Origin: Asanoa sp. WMMD1127
GTDB taxonomy: Bacteria > Actinomycetota > Actinomycetes > Mycobacteriales > Micromonosporaceae
Assembly (NCBI RefSeq): GCF_029626225.1
Contig: NZ_JARUBP010000001.1
Location: forward strand, 7,192,001-7,256,000
DNA: 64,000 nucleotides
Reading direction: 5' to 3'
Shown here: positions 40,539-49,228 of the stretch, piece by piece
How the letters are laid out: each line of letters opens with the position of its first letter
Position numbering within the stretch: position 1 is the first letter of the stretch
Notes under the pieces: model-generated
Told to the model about the DNA's origin: nothing
Database searches by the model: none
What the model saw: the letters and a program-made list of their open reading frames with translations, nothing else
Translations under genes and position numbers: made by a program

Positions 40539-40581
40539 CGACGAAGGCCCGGCGCGGGGATGTCCCGCGCCGGGCCCGTCG
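40539..40581. terminator. Bidirectional terminator between the surface-protein and HAD genes
   Basis: GGCCCGGCGCGGG (40546-40558) pairs perfectly with CCCGCGCCGGGCC (40564-40576) around a five-base loop; CGACG/CGTCG extends the stem on the outside. It starts 8 bases after the surface-protein stop and ends 3 bases before the convergent HAD stop. Confidence 0.85.
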
Positions 40582-40583
40582 TC

Positions 40584-41225
40584 TCAGGCCGACCGAAGGA
40601 CGATGTCCGTCAACTCGCTCAGCGTCTCGATGCGCCAGGTCGCCCGCGAGAAGTCATGTGTTCTCGTGAAGTCGTTGTGGACGACCACACAGTCGATACC
40701 GGCCGCGACGGCTGAGCTCAGCCCCCGCGCCGAATCCTCGACGACCAGCGTCTCGCCCTTGGTGGCGCCGAAGCGCTTCAACCCGGTCAGGTACGGCTCC
40801 GGGTGGGGCTTGGCACGCTCGTAGTCCTCCCGGACGAGCACGAAATCCATGAACTGCCGGATCCGGCGCGCCTCGTGGATGACCTCGAAATCCCTGCGCT
40901 TCGCGGTCGTCACGATGGCCATGCGGACGTGCCTCGACAGCTCCTCGAGAGCGTCGACGACGCCCTCGATCTCGATGGCCTCGGTCCTCAGATACTCCTG
41001 GTAGTACGCATCGCGAACCCCGCGCTGCCGGCTGATGGTCTGCTCGTCGACACCGGCCGCCCGCGCCTGGGCCCAGGTGCCCGAGCCCTGGTTCATGTCC
41101 TGGACGTACTGGTCCAAATCCAAGGTGAAGCCGACGTCCGCGAGCGCGCGCTCGCCGGCCTTGTGGTACCAGAACTCGGTATCGACCAGCACACCGTCAT
41201 GATCGAAAAGCACGTACCTCTTCAC
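40584..41225 (-). CDS. HAD-superfamily phosphatase (phosphoglycolate phosphatase/beta-PGM-like)
   Basis: This 213-residue enzyme has HAD motif I YVLFDHDGVLVDTE, where the usual DxD reads DHD, motif II in MAIVTTAKRR, motif III Lys in RAKPHPEPYLTGLKRFG, and motif IV VVEDSARGLSSAVAAGIDCV. The helical cap after motif I (EFWYHKAGERALADVGFTLD) places it with the beta-phosphoglucomutase/phosphatase subgroup. The substrate is unknown. GTG 41225 overlaps the hxlR stop (GTGA); the open frame to 41516 lies inside the regulator gene and is not used. Confidence 0.88.
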   Translation of the reverse strand: MKRYVLFDHDGVLVDTEFWYHKAGERALADVGFTLDLDQYVQDMNQGSGTWAQARAAGVDEQTISRQRGVRDAYYQEYLRTEAIEIEGVVDALEELSRHVRMAIVTTAKRRDFEVIHEARRIRQFMDFVLVREDYERAKPHPEPYLTGLKRFGATKGETLVVEDSARGLSSAVAAGIDCVVVHNDFTRTHDFSRATWRIETLSELTDIVLRSA

Positions 41226-41623
41226 GAGGAAGCGCCGTCGTACGTCGCCCGGGCGACGTCGATGTCCCCGATGTGCCGCTCCGCCCACTCGGTCATCAGG
41301 GCCAGCACCGGAAGCAGGCTCTCGCCGACGGGCGTGAGCCGGTATTCGACGCGGGGCGGCGTCGCGCCGGTCACCGACCGCGCGACCAATCCGTCGCGTT
41401 CCAGGGTCCGCAGCGTCTGGGTGAGCATCTTCTGCGTGGCGCCGGCCACCGCGCGGGCCAGTTCGCCATGTCGGCGTGGCCCGCCGGCGAGCTCCTTGAG
41501 GATCAGGCTGACCCACCGCTCCCCCAACCGGTGCAGCACCCGGTGCGTGGGGCAGGCGGCCACCGAGACGAGGTACGCGGAGCGCGCGCCGGCTCGCCGT
41601 TCGTCGGCACGGCTGGTGGCCAT
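41222..41623 (-). CDS. HxlR-family transcriptional regulator
   Basis: This 133-residue winged-helix regulator has the family pattern: CPTHRVLHRLGERWVSLILK then ELAGGPRRHGELARAVAGAT, QKMLTQTLRTLERDGLVARS, and RVEYRLTPVGESLLPVL. Many HxlR proteins sense electrophiles through an N-terminal Cys, and one (AACPTH) is in the expected place. ATG 41623 has GGAGG upstream. It is the first gene of a two-gene unit with the HAD hydrolase and is divergent from an oxidoreductase remnant. A 14-bp palindrome lies 12 bases ahead of its start. Confidence 0.92.
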   Translation of the reverse strand: MATSRADERRAGARSAYLVSVAACPTHRVLHRLGERWVSLILKELAGGPRRHGELARAVAGATQKMLTQTLRTLERDGLVARSVTGATPPRVEYRLTPVGESLLPVLALMTEWAERHIGDIDVARATYDGASS

Positions 41624-41634
41624 GGTTCCTCCAG

Positions 41635-41648
41635 GCACTTCGAAGTGC
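41635..41648. promoter_or_regulatory. Palindrome, candidate HxlR operator
   Basis: GCACTTCGAAGTGC is a perfect 14-bp palindrome between hxlR and the divergent oxidoreductase remnant. HxlR proteins bind as dimers to such sites in divergent promoters. Confidence 0.7.
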
Positions 41649-41689
41649 GTACTGCCGCCGGGGGTGGGGGCAAGCCTAGCGTCGGCGGC

Positions 41690-42004
41690 ATGAGCGTGAT
41701 CGGCTTCGCGTGTGCGCTGCCCGGAACCCGGGTGGTCAAGGCGCTGAACACGGTCGGACCGGCGTCGCTGATGGCCGACCCGGGCAGCCTGGCCGTACCA
41801 CCGGCGACGTTTCTCTGTGGTGACGACGGCGATGCCAAGAAGCTGGTCGCCGGGCTGCTCACCGACCTCGGCTGGTCACCACGGCAGATCGTGGATCTCG
41901 GCGGCGTGGCGAACGCCTGGTGGCCGGAGTCGTTCGTGCTCATGGTCCGGCCGCTGGTCGCCGCGCTGGGACCCGTCCCGTTCGGGCTGTCGATCGCCTA
42001 CTGA
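41690..42004 (+). pseudogene. Remnant of an F420/NADP-dependent oxidoreductase (C-terminal half)
   Basis: The 104 residues from ATG 41690 match the second half of F420-dependent NADP reductase-like proteins: LPGTRVVKALNTVGPASLMA, then FLCGDDGDAKKLVAGLLTDL, and PRQIVDLGGVANAWWPESFV. A complete protein is about 200 residues with an N-terminal GxGxxG Rossmann motif; that half is missing and no open frame upstream supplies it. The remaining ORF has a start and stop but could not bind NADP as the family does. HxlR regulators often control such reductases, so this is probably the decayed target gene. It overlaps the next convergent gene by 7 bases. Confidence 0.75.
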
Positions 42005-42519
42005 CGCGAGCGCGCGCGCGACTGTGCGATCGCGCCCAGGGCCAGGATGACCACCACCGCGCCGGCCAGCCACCAGAGCCAGCCGAAGCGGCCCGTCAGG
42101 GTGGAGCTGGCGTCCCGGTCGGCCGCCGGCGCCGGCGGCATCTGCTGGGCCACCTTCGCCTCGACCTTGACCAGGGCCTTGCCCGGATGCGGCGCCGGCG
42201 ACGTCACCGCGACGTCCCACGAGCCCGGCGTCAGGACCGGTCCGCTGGTGTAGAAGCCCTGGCCTTCCGCCGACGGGTTGAGCTGGATCGGGCCGACCGT
42301 GCGGCCGCTCTCCCCCGTCGCGTTCAGCACCAGGCGCACGCCGGTCTCCACCGGGTGCTTGTCCTTCGTGTAGATCGCGCGGACCGTCACGCCCCCCGCG
42401 CCGTCGCCGGCGACGTCGAGCGTGACGGGTCCGTCGTGTGCGTATGCGGGCAGGCCCGGGACGAGGGCCAGCAACGCCGCCGCGAAGATCGCCGCAACGC
42501 CGCGAATGAACACCCTCAT
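41998..42519 (-). CDS. Exported protein with one C-terminal membrane anchor (CopC/YtkA-like)
   Basis: This 173-residue protein has a signal peptide (RVFIRGVAAIFAAALLALVP ending PAYA), then His-Asp right after the cleavage site (AHDGPVTLDVAGDGAGGVTV), as in copper-related CopC/YtkA-like proteins. An Ig-like beta domain follows (RLVLNATGESGRTVGPIQLN; LTPGSWDVAVTSPAPHPGKA). A C-terminal membrane helix (WLWWLAGAVVVILALGAIAQ) and basic tail (SRARSRQ) hold it in the membrane with the domain outside. It starts 22 bases after the giant secreted protein's stop, behind AAGGAGG, so the two are probably co-expressed. Confidence 0.78.
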   Translation of the reverse strand: MRVFIRGVAAIFAAALLALVPGLPAYAHDGPVTLDVAGDGAGGVTVRAIYTKDKHPVETGVRLVLNATGESGRTVGPIQLNPSAEGQGFYTSGPVLTPGSWDVAVTSPAPHPGKALVKVEAKVAQQMPPAPAADRDASSTLTGRFGWLWWLAGAVVVILALGAIAQSRARSRQ

Positions 42520-42541
42520 CCCGAGCCTCCTTGGTTCCGAG

Positions 42542-45500
42542 TTACTTCAGCGGTCCGCCGGCGACCTGCCGGGCGGCGTCACCGGGCACCCGGCCCGCAC
42601 CGGCCAGCGACTTGTTGCCGTTGGCCTTCTTGCCCGCCGCGCTCGCGTCGCCGCCGAGGCGGACGATCATCGCGTCGGCGTCGCGGACCAGGACCGCCCG
42701 GACCTCGGCGTTGGGCACCAGGGCGGTGTCCTGCGCGAGCTGGCGGAACGCGGTCAGCTGGTTGATCGCCCGGCGGTCGTTGCCGGCCGCCTCGGCCTCG
42801 CGTGCCGCCTGCAGCTTGGCGCCGAGCTGCTTGTGCGCCTTCGCCGACAGCCAGCTGGTCGCCTTGAAGCGGTCCAGCAGGGACTGCATGTCGCGGAACG
42901 AGGTCGTGACGTAGAACCGGACCGACGACGTGGTGACGTTGCCGGCCTTGTCGGTGGCGGTCACGGTCAGCTCGTGCAGGCCGAGCGGCAGCTCGAACAT
43001 GGCCTGCAGCTTGTTGGCCGGGTAGGCCGCGCCGTCGAGCGTGCCGACCACGCTCTTGAGGCCCGACGTCGGGTCGACCGCCTGGTAGGTCACCCGGACG
43101 TCCTGGCTGTCACCGTAGAGCTGGCCGTCGGCCAACCCGCCGATGATCACCGTGGGCTTCGTGCCGTCGATCTTCACGATCGCCGACTTGAGCGTCTCCA
43201 CGTTGCCGGCGTTGTCGGTCGCGCGGTAGAGCAGCTCGTGCTCGCCCTCGCCACTGACGTCGACCGGCGCGGTGTACGGCGTCCAGGCGCCGCCGTCGAG
43301 CGCGTACTCGACGGAAGCGACCCCGGACCCGGCGTCGGTCGCGGTCAGCGTCACCGGGACGGCGCCGTTGTGCCAGCCGTCGTCGGTCGACGGCGCGAAC
43401 GTCGCCGCCGTCACCGGCGCGGTGGTGTCGATCTTGACCGCCACCGTCTTGGTGGCCTCGACGTTGCCGGCCTCGTCCGTCGACCGGAACCGCACCTCGT
43501 GCGACCCGTCACCGGTGACCTCGACCGGCGCGGTGTATGCCGTCCACGTGGTCGCGCCGTCGACCTGGTACTCCGTCGACGCCACCCCGCTGCCGCCGGC
43601 CTCGTCGGCCGCCGTCAGCGTGACCGTCGCCGGGCCGGTGTGCCAGCCGTTGGTCACGGTCCCCGCCACCGACGCCGTGGTCACCGGCGCCGTCTCGTCC
43701 TCCGGCTCCTCGCCGCCCGTGGAGAGGCGGAAGTAGTCGAAGGAGATCGGCTTCGACGCGGTCTGCGCCGCGCCGAGGCTGAAGAGGCCGACCTTGGGCG
43801 CGGCGCCGACCGCCGCGTTGGTCAGCGTCTCCGGGAACGTGGTCCAGGTCGTGCCGTCGGCGGAGTACGACGCCGTGTAGGTGTCGCCCACCTTCGCCAG
43901 GCGCAGGTGCCACACCGCGGTGGTCAGGTTGGTGACCTGCGGCTGCGGGTTCTGCACCACGCTGGCGATCTCGCTCCGGAACTCGATCCGCCGCGCGACC
44001 GGCTGGCCGGCGGTGTTGTCGGCGATGAAGTCGAACTTGACGTAGTTGTCGTCGTCGCCGTACACCATCAGGCCGCCCTGCTGGTACTGCTCGTCGAGCT
44101 GGCTGCCGTCGACCTTGGTCTCCAGCGTCCAGTCGCCCGCGGGCGCGTTCTGCAGGATGAAGTTGGTCGGCCCGGTGTTGTTGCCGGTGTAGATGTCACC
44201 GTTGGGCACGTCGATGGTCAACGACCCGTCGGCGACCTGGTAGGCCGTGGCGTCCTCGCGGACGACCGCGTCCCACCGGCACTTGTCGAGCGCCGTGCCG
44301 TCGAACTCGTCGGACGGCGCGACCTCGCCACCCGCCTCGTCCGGCGAGATCTGGAACCAGTCGAACTCGGCGTTCACGACCGGGGCGGCGGTGCCGCCGT
44401 TGAGCGCGTACAGCCCGATCTTCGGGTTCTCGATCCCGGCCAGCTCGGCCGAGCGTCCGGCCGGCGTGTAGGTCACGCCGTCGGCCGAGAACGCGGCGGT
44501 CAGGTTGGTGCCGTCGGAGATCAGCCGCAGGAACACGGTGTCGGTGCCCTCCGGAGCCGGCGTGCTGTCGGCCGCCTCGTTGCGCGGCGTTCCGGCGGTC
44601 TGCCGGATGAACTCCACCCGCTTGTAGTCGGCGAAGAGCAGGTCGAGCTTGGCCCAGTTGGCGTCGTCGCCGTAGAGGATCAGGCCGGCCTGCTGGTAGT
44701 TCGCGGTCAGCGGCAGGGTCACCTTGGTGGTGGCCTGCCAGGAGCCGCCCGGTGTCGGCTGCAGCACGATGTTGCCGGCGTCGGTGCGGGCCCCGTAGAG
44801 GTCCGCCGCCTGCGTCGGCAGCAGCAGAGCGCCACCGGCCACGGAGTACGTCTGGTTCTCCCGGACGATCGTGCTCCACCGGTCGCGGTCGAGCGCCGTG
44901 CCGTCGAAGTTGTCCGAACGCGCCCCGAAGCAGGACGTGTTCGGCGCCTCGACCCGGATCGGCACCGTGGCGTACGCCGCCGCGCCGCGGGCGTCGGTCA
45001 CGGTCAGGGTCGCCGTGAACGTGCCGGGCGTGGTGTAGGTGTGCGACGCGTTGGCCGTGGTGGCCGTCGTGCCGTCACCGAAGTCCCAGGCGTACGTGAC
45101 CGCGTCGCCCTCCTCGTCGGTCGCCGTGCCGCTGAACTCGACGGTCAGCGGCGTGGTGCCGGACGTCGGGTTGCCGGACGCGGTGACCAGCGGCGGCGCG
45201 TTGTCGGTGACGCCGCGGCCGAGGAAGTCGACCCAGTTGACGTTGAACACCGAGCCCTGGCCGGTGGTGCCGGCCGGGTTGCGGGCGATGAAGAACAGCG
45301 GCCCGCTGGTGGTCGGTGGATTCTCGAGCGGCAGGCTGACATCCACATAGGACTGCCATCCGCCGGTGCCGGGCACGTCGACGGTGCCGAGCACCGCGCC
45401 GTCCACCGCGCCGGACCGCACCTCGATGCGGCCGCCGTCGACCGCCGAGGCCACCCGGAACCGCAGGCTGGTGATGCCGGTCAGGTTGGCCGGGTCGAAC

Positions 45501-48346
45501 GTCCAGTAGTCACCGTCTTCGATGAAGCCGATGTTCTGGAAGCCGCCCTGGGTGTCGCCGGTGGTCTCCCGCTGCACGCCCGGGTCGCCGCCGCCCACGC
45601 CGTCGGGCGAGCGCCCGGTGGCCGAGAAGTACTCCGCCTGCTTGCGCTTGGGCTGGAGCTGCTCGATGTCACGGCCGGTGAGCGGGTTGGACCCGCCGAC
45701 CCCGCCGTCGTCGGTGTAGGTCGCCTCGAACACGCCGAACACGTTGGCGTCGGCGCCGTGCCCGGAGGCGAGCGAGGTCTGGATGCTGCCCGTGCAGCCC
45801 TGCTGGCTCTGCAGCGGGTGGGCGTGCTCGTCGTGACCCAGGTAGTACTGCAGCTTCACCCGGGAGCAGTCGATCTCGCCGTCCTCCGGGTCGGTCACGG
45901 TGACCGTGTATTCGACCTGGTCGCCCCAGTTGAAGAAGCCACCGTCCGGCGGGAACGTGATCGACACGGTCGGCTCGGTGTTGCCCACGGTGATCGGCAC
46001 GTTGGCCACCGCGGTGCGCCCGCCCGGGTCGGTCACCGTGAGCTGCGCGGTGTAGTTGCCCGGCTGCGCGTACGTGTGGCTCGGGTTGGGGTCGGTGGAG
46101 GTGCCGCCGTCGCCGAAGGTCCAGGCGTAGGTGATCTCCTCCTCGTCCGGGTCGCGCGAGCCGGCGCTGGAGAACTGGACGGTCAGCGGCGACGGGCCGG
46201 AGGTCGGCGTGCCGGACGCGACCGCGATCGGGGCACGGTCGCCCGCCACGTAGTCGATCCGGTAGATCCCCGAGTTGTCGTTGTTGCCGCCGAAGCCGCT
46301 GCCCCACTCGATCAGGTAGAGCGCGCCGTCGGACCCGAACTCGAAGTCCATCGGGCGCAGGAAGGCCATCCCGGTGAGCAGCTGGTTGATGTCGACGACC
46401 GCGCGGGCGTCGTCGGTGAGCTGGAACGTGTACATCTTGTTCTGGTTCCACTCACCGAAGATGGCCTTGCCGTCGTAGTAGGCCGGCCACTTGCGGTCGG
46501 ACGGGTTCGCCGCGTCGTAGCGGTAGACCGGGCCGCCCATCGGCGCGCCGCCGCCACCGATCTCCGGGAACAGCGGGTTGCCGCTGTAGTCGTAGTCGAT
46601 GGTGGCCGGGATCGCCGGCGGGAGGTTGCGCAGGCCGGTGTTGTTGGGCGAGTCGTTGACGATCGCCGCGCAGTCGAACTTCGGCCCGCTCGGTCCACTG
46701 GGGAACGTGTAGTCGTTGTAGGCGTAGTTGTTGCCGTGGCAGTAGGGCCAGCCGTAGAAGCCGGGCTGCGCCACGATGTTCCACTCGACCGTGCCCTCCG
46801 GGCCGCGGTTGGGGTCGGCCTGGCCGGCGTCCGGCCCGTAGTCGCCGACCACCAGCGTGTCGGTCTTCGGGTCGATGCCGATCCGGAACGGGTTGCGGAA
46901 GCCCATCGCGAAGATCTCGGGACGGGTCTGCGCGGTGCCGGCCGGGAACAGGTTGCCCGCCGGGATCGTGTAGGTGCCGTCGTCCTCGGGGTGCACCCGC
47001 AGGATCTTGCCGCGCAGGTCGTTGGTGTTGCCGGACGACCGCTGGGCGTCGAAGTCCTGCCGGCCCGGCCGCTCGTCGATCGGGTTGAACGAGTTGGACT
47101 CGAACGGGTTCGTGTTGTCACCCGTGGCCAGGTAGATGTTGCCGGCGCTGTCGAACGCCATGCTGCCGCCCGCGTGGCAGCAGGTGTTGCGCTGCGTGTC
47201 GACCTGCAGGATCACCTTCTCGGTGGCGAGGTCGACCGTGTCGCCGCTGACGGTGAACCGCGACAGGTAGTTGCGCGGGGCTCCGCCGTCGGGCGCGTAG
47301 TACAGGTAGATCCAGTTGTTGGTGGCGAAGTCCGGGTCGAGGCGTACGCCGATCAGGCCGTCCTCGTTGCCGGTGAACACGTCCAGCGTGGCCGCGGTCG
47401 TGGTCAGGCCGGTGGCCGGCGAGATGACCTGCAGCCGCCCGTCGCGCTCCGCGTAGAACACCCGCCCGTCGGGCGCGATGTCGAGCTCCATCGGGTTCTG
47501 GGTGTTGCTGTCGAGCGTCACCTTCTCGAAGCTGCTCGTCTTGCTGGCCGAGCAGTCGGCGTCCACCACGCCCGCGGTGGTCTCGATGCCGCCGAGGAGG
47601 TGGTTCAGGAAGTTCGGCTCCGCGTACGACTCCTGCGTGTGCCCGCTGCCCGTGTACCAGGAGCGGCCGCCGTCGTAGTCCTGGCACCAGGCCGTCGGGT
47701 GGTCGGCGCCCATCGCGCCCGAGCCCGGCGAGTAGCTGGTCTCGTCGAGGCTCGCCAGCACGTGCACGGTGCCGCGGGGGTTGGTGCGGAAGTTGTACCA
47801 CTCGTCGAAGCGGTTCCACTCCGCCGGCAGGTCCGCTGTGGACGGGTGCGCCGGGTCCTCGACCTTGATGGTGGCGTTCTGGTTGCTCGGGTGCGCCGCG
47901 AAGTAGGCGCCGACGAGGCCGCCGTACCAGGCCCAGTCGTACTCGGTGTCGGAGGCCGCGTGCACGCCCGCGTAGCCGCCGCCGGCCTTGATGTAGCGCT
48001 CGAACGCCGCCTGCTGGTCGGTGTTGAGCACGTCACCGGTGGTCGAGAGCCAGACCACGGTGGCGTAGTTGGCCAGGTTGGCGTCGGTGAACGCGGCGGC
48101 GTCCTCGGTGGCGGTCACCGAGAAGCCGTGCTCCGCGCCGAGCTGCTGGATGGCCGCGATGCCGGCCGGGATCGAGTCGTGCCGGAAGCCGGCCGTCTTG
48201 GAGAAGACCAGGACGTTGTACGGCTCACCGGGCGCCGGTGCGGCGCTGGCGGGCGTAGGGCCGGCGACGAGCACGCCGGCTACCAGCGCCAGGCTCGCGC
48301 CGAGGCTGATCAGAGTTCGTCGAAAGTTTCGGCGATGGACGGACAC
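42542..48346 (-). CDS. Giant secreted ThuA - sugar dehydrogenase - PKD - CBM multidomain protein
   Basis: This 1934-residue exported protein has a signal peptide (RRTLISLGASLALVAGVLVA, ending TPASA) and these parts, in rough residues: ThuA-like domain (42-262: YNVLVFSKTAGFRHDS; YAGVHAASDTEYDW), PQQ-type glucose/sorbosone dehydrogenase propeller (272-698: ELDIAPDGRVFYAERDG; GKILRVHPEDDG), PKD (702-788), CBM6-type domain (900-1044), second PKD (1049-1132), two similar LamG/DUF1349-type modules (1142-1334, 1342-1542), two OmpL47/Ig-like modules (1552-1729), one more Ig-like module and a helical tail. It probably binds and oxidises sugars from polysaccharides outside the cell. GTG 48346 has CGGAGGAG seven bases ahead; ATG 48364 is the longer option. 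Confidence 0.88.
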   Translation of the reverse strand: MSVHRRNFRRTLISLGASLALVAGVLVAGPTPASAAPAPGEPYNVLVFSKTAGFRHDSIPAGIAAIQQLGAEHGFSVTATEDAAAFTDANLANYATVVWLSTTGDVLNTDQQAAFERYIKAGGGYAGVHAASDTEYDWAWYGGLVGAYFAAHPSNQNATIKVEDPAHPSTADLPAEWNRFDEWYNFRTNPRGTVHVLASLDETSYSPGSGAMGADHPTAWCQDYDGGRSWYTGSGHTQESYAEPNFLNHLLGGIETTAGVVDADCSASKTSSFEKVTLDSNTQNPMELDIAPDGRVFYAERDGRLQVISPATGLTTTAATLDVFTGNEDGLIGVRLDPDFATNNWIYLYYAPDGGAPRNYLSRFTVSGDTVDLATEKVILQVDTQRNTCCHAGGSMAFDSAGNIYLATGDNTNPFESNSFNPIDERPGRQDFDAQRSSGNTNDLRGKILRVHPEDDGTYTIPAGNLFPAGTAQTRPEIFAMGFRNPFRIGIDPKTDTLVVGDYGPDAGQADPNRGPEGTVEWNIVAQPGFYGWPYCHGNNYAYNDYTFPSGPSGPKFDCAAIVNDSPNNTGLRNLPPAIPATIDYDYSGNPLFPEIGGGGAPMGGPVYRYDAANPSDRKWPAYYDGKAIFGEWNQNKMYTFQLTDDARAVVDINQLLTGMAFLRPMDFEFGSDGALYLIEWGSGFGGNNDNSGIYRIDYVAGDRAPIAVASGTPTSGPSPLTVQFSSAGSRDPDEEEITYAWTFGDGGTSTDPNPSHTYAQPGNYTAQLTVTDPGGRTAVANVPITVGNTEPTVSITFPPDGGFFNWGDQVEYTVTVTDPEDGEIDCSRVKLQYYLGHDEHAHPLQSQQGCTGSIQTSLASGHGADANVFGVFEATYTDDGGVGGSNPLTGRDIEQLQPKRKQAEYFSATGRSPDGVGGGDPGVQRETTGDTQGGFQNIGFIEDGDYWTFDPANLTGITSLRFRVASAVDGGRIEVRSGAVDGAVLGTVDVPGTGGWQSYVDVSLPLENPPTTSGPLFFIARNPAGTTGQGSVFNVNWVDFLGRGVTDNAPPLVTASGNPTSGTTPLTVEFSGTATDEEGDAVTYAWDFGDGTTATTANASHTYTTPGTFTATLTVTDARGAAAYATVPIRVEAPNTSCFGARSDNFDGTALDRDRWSTIVRENQTYSVAGGALLLPTQAADLYGARTDAGNIVLQPTPGGSWQATTKVTLPLTANYQQAGLILYGDDANWAKLDLLFADYKRVEFIRQTAGTPRNEAADSTPAPEGTDTVFLRLISDGTNLTAAFSADGVTYTPAGRSAELAGIENPKIGLYALNGGTAAPVVNAEFDWFQISPDEAGGEVAPSDEFDGTALDKCRWDAVVREDATAYQVADGSLTIDVPNGDIYTGNNTGPTNFILQNAPAGDWTLETKVDGSQLDEQYQQGGLMVYGDDDNYVKFDFIADNTAGQPVARRIEFRSEIASVVQNPQPQVTNLTTAVWHLRLAKVGDTYTASYSADGTTWTTFPETLTNAAVGAAPKVGLFSLGAAQTASKPISFDYFRLSTGGEEPEDETAPVTTASVAGTVTNGWHTGPATVTLTAADEAGGSGVASTEYQVDGATTWTAYTAPVEVTGDGSHEVRFRSTDEAGNVEATKTVAVKIDTTAPVTAATFAPSTDDGWHNGAVPVTLTATDAGSGVASVEYALDGGAWTPYTAPVDVSGEGEHELLYRATDNAGNVETLKSAIVKIDGTKPTVIIGGLADGQLYGDSQDVRVTYQAVDPTSGLKSVVGTLDGAAYPANKLQAMFELPLGLHELTVTATDKAGNVTTSSVRFYVTTSFRDMQSLLDRFKATSWLSAKAHKQLGAKLQAAREAEAAGNDRRAINQLTAFRQLAQDTALVPNAEVRAVLVRDADAMIVRLGGDASAAGKKANGNKSLAGAGRVPGDAARQVAGGPLK

Positions 48347-48364
48347 GAAGGCGCTCCTCCGCAT

Positions 48365-48499
48365 GCGGTGACGGCCCGGGTGCTCGGCTCGCCGAAGACC
48401 GAACGCCCAGGTGGATGGTTCGCTGCCTGATGATTAACCCTTGTGGATCAAGCCAAAGACAAGTCTTGCGCGATGTATTTGCATGTAACGTTTGCGTAA
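48365..48499 (-). promoter_or_regulatory. AT-richer promoter region of the giant secreted protein gene
   Basis: This 135-base gap is markedly poorer in GC than its surroundings between about 48420 and 48500 (runs such as TGATGATTAACCC and GCATGTAACGTTTGCGTAAC). It must contain the promoter of the minus-strand giant gene and the end of the SDR transcript. I cannot assign single -10/-35 boxes with confidence. Confidence 0.4.
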
Positions 48500-49228
48500 C
48501 TACCGGCCACCGGCCACTCTGATCGTCGCTCCGGTCACATAGGACGCGTCGTCGCTGAGCAGCCACGCGATGGCCGCGGCGACCTCGTCGGGATAGCCGG
48601 CGCGGCCGAGCGGGGCGTTCGGGCCGACCCGGTCGGCCCGGCCCGGCTCGCCGCTCTGGGTGCCGTGGAAGTCGGTGTAGATGACGCCGGGTTGCACCGT
48701 GTTGACCCGGATGCCTTCCGGGCCGAGCTCTTTGGACAGACCCAGCGTGAGCGCGTCGAGGGCGGCCTTGCTGGCGGCGTAGTGGGGGTACTCGAACGGG
48801 CTGCCGAGGGTCGCGGCGGCCGACGAGACGTTGACGATCGCGCCGCCGTCGGTCATCCGCCGGGCCGCCTCGCGGGCGCAGAGGATCGCGCCGACCACGT
48901 TGACGTCGACCACGCGGCGCAGGTCGGCCTCGTCGAGGTCGACGAACCGGCCGATCCTGCTGCCGACGCCGGCGTTGTTGACCAGACCGGTGACGGGGCC
49001 CAGCTTGGCGGCCTCGTCGAAGAGCGCTCTTATGTCGCCGGCGTGGGCCAGCTCGCCCGCGACGGCGACCGCCTGCCCTCCGTCGGCGGTGATCTCGTCG
49101 ACGATCGCGGCGGCCGCGGCGGCGTCGCTGCGGTAGCCGACCGCGACGGCGTGCCCGGCCCGGGCGAGGCGACGCGAGGTGGCCGCGCCGATGCCGCGGG
49201 AACCGCCGGTGACGATGGTGACCTTCAC
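48500..49228 (-). CDS. Short-chain dehydrogenase/reductase (SDR)
   Basis: This 242-residue enzyme has the classical SDR features: TGGSRGIGAAT (cofactor TGxxxGIG), NNAG in LVNNAGVGS, catalytic Ser in VNVSSAAAT and the YxxxK pair in YPHYAASKAAL. The Arg after the first strand (VGYRSDAAA) favours NADPH. The nearest relatives are 3-oxoacyl-ACP reductase-like and glucose dehydrogenase-like proteins; the substrate is unknown. GTG 49228 overlaps the GNAT stop (GTGA), so the two are translated together. Confidence 0.92.
   Translation of the reverse strand: MKVTIVTGGSRGIGAATSRRLARAGHAVAVGYRSDAAAAAAIVDEITADGGQAVAVAGELAHAGDIRALFDEAAKLGPVTGLVNNAGVGSRIGRFVDLDEADLRRVVDVNVVGAILCAREAARRMTDGGAIVNVSSAAATLGSPFEYPHYAASKAALDALTLGLSKELGPEGIRVNTVQPGVIYTDFHGTQSGEPGRADRVGPNAPLGRAGYPDEVAAAIAWLLSDDASYVTGATIRVAGGR

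Noticed and set aside
42422-48430. About 2000-residue open frame on the plus strand opposite the giant secreted protein
   Set aside because: The minus strand encodes recognisable ThuA, propeller and PKD domains with a signal peptide; the plus-strand reading is antisense of these.
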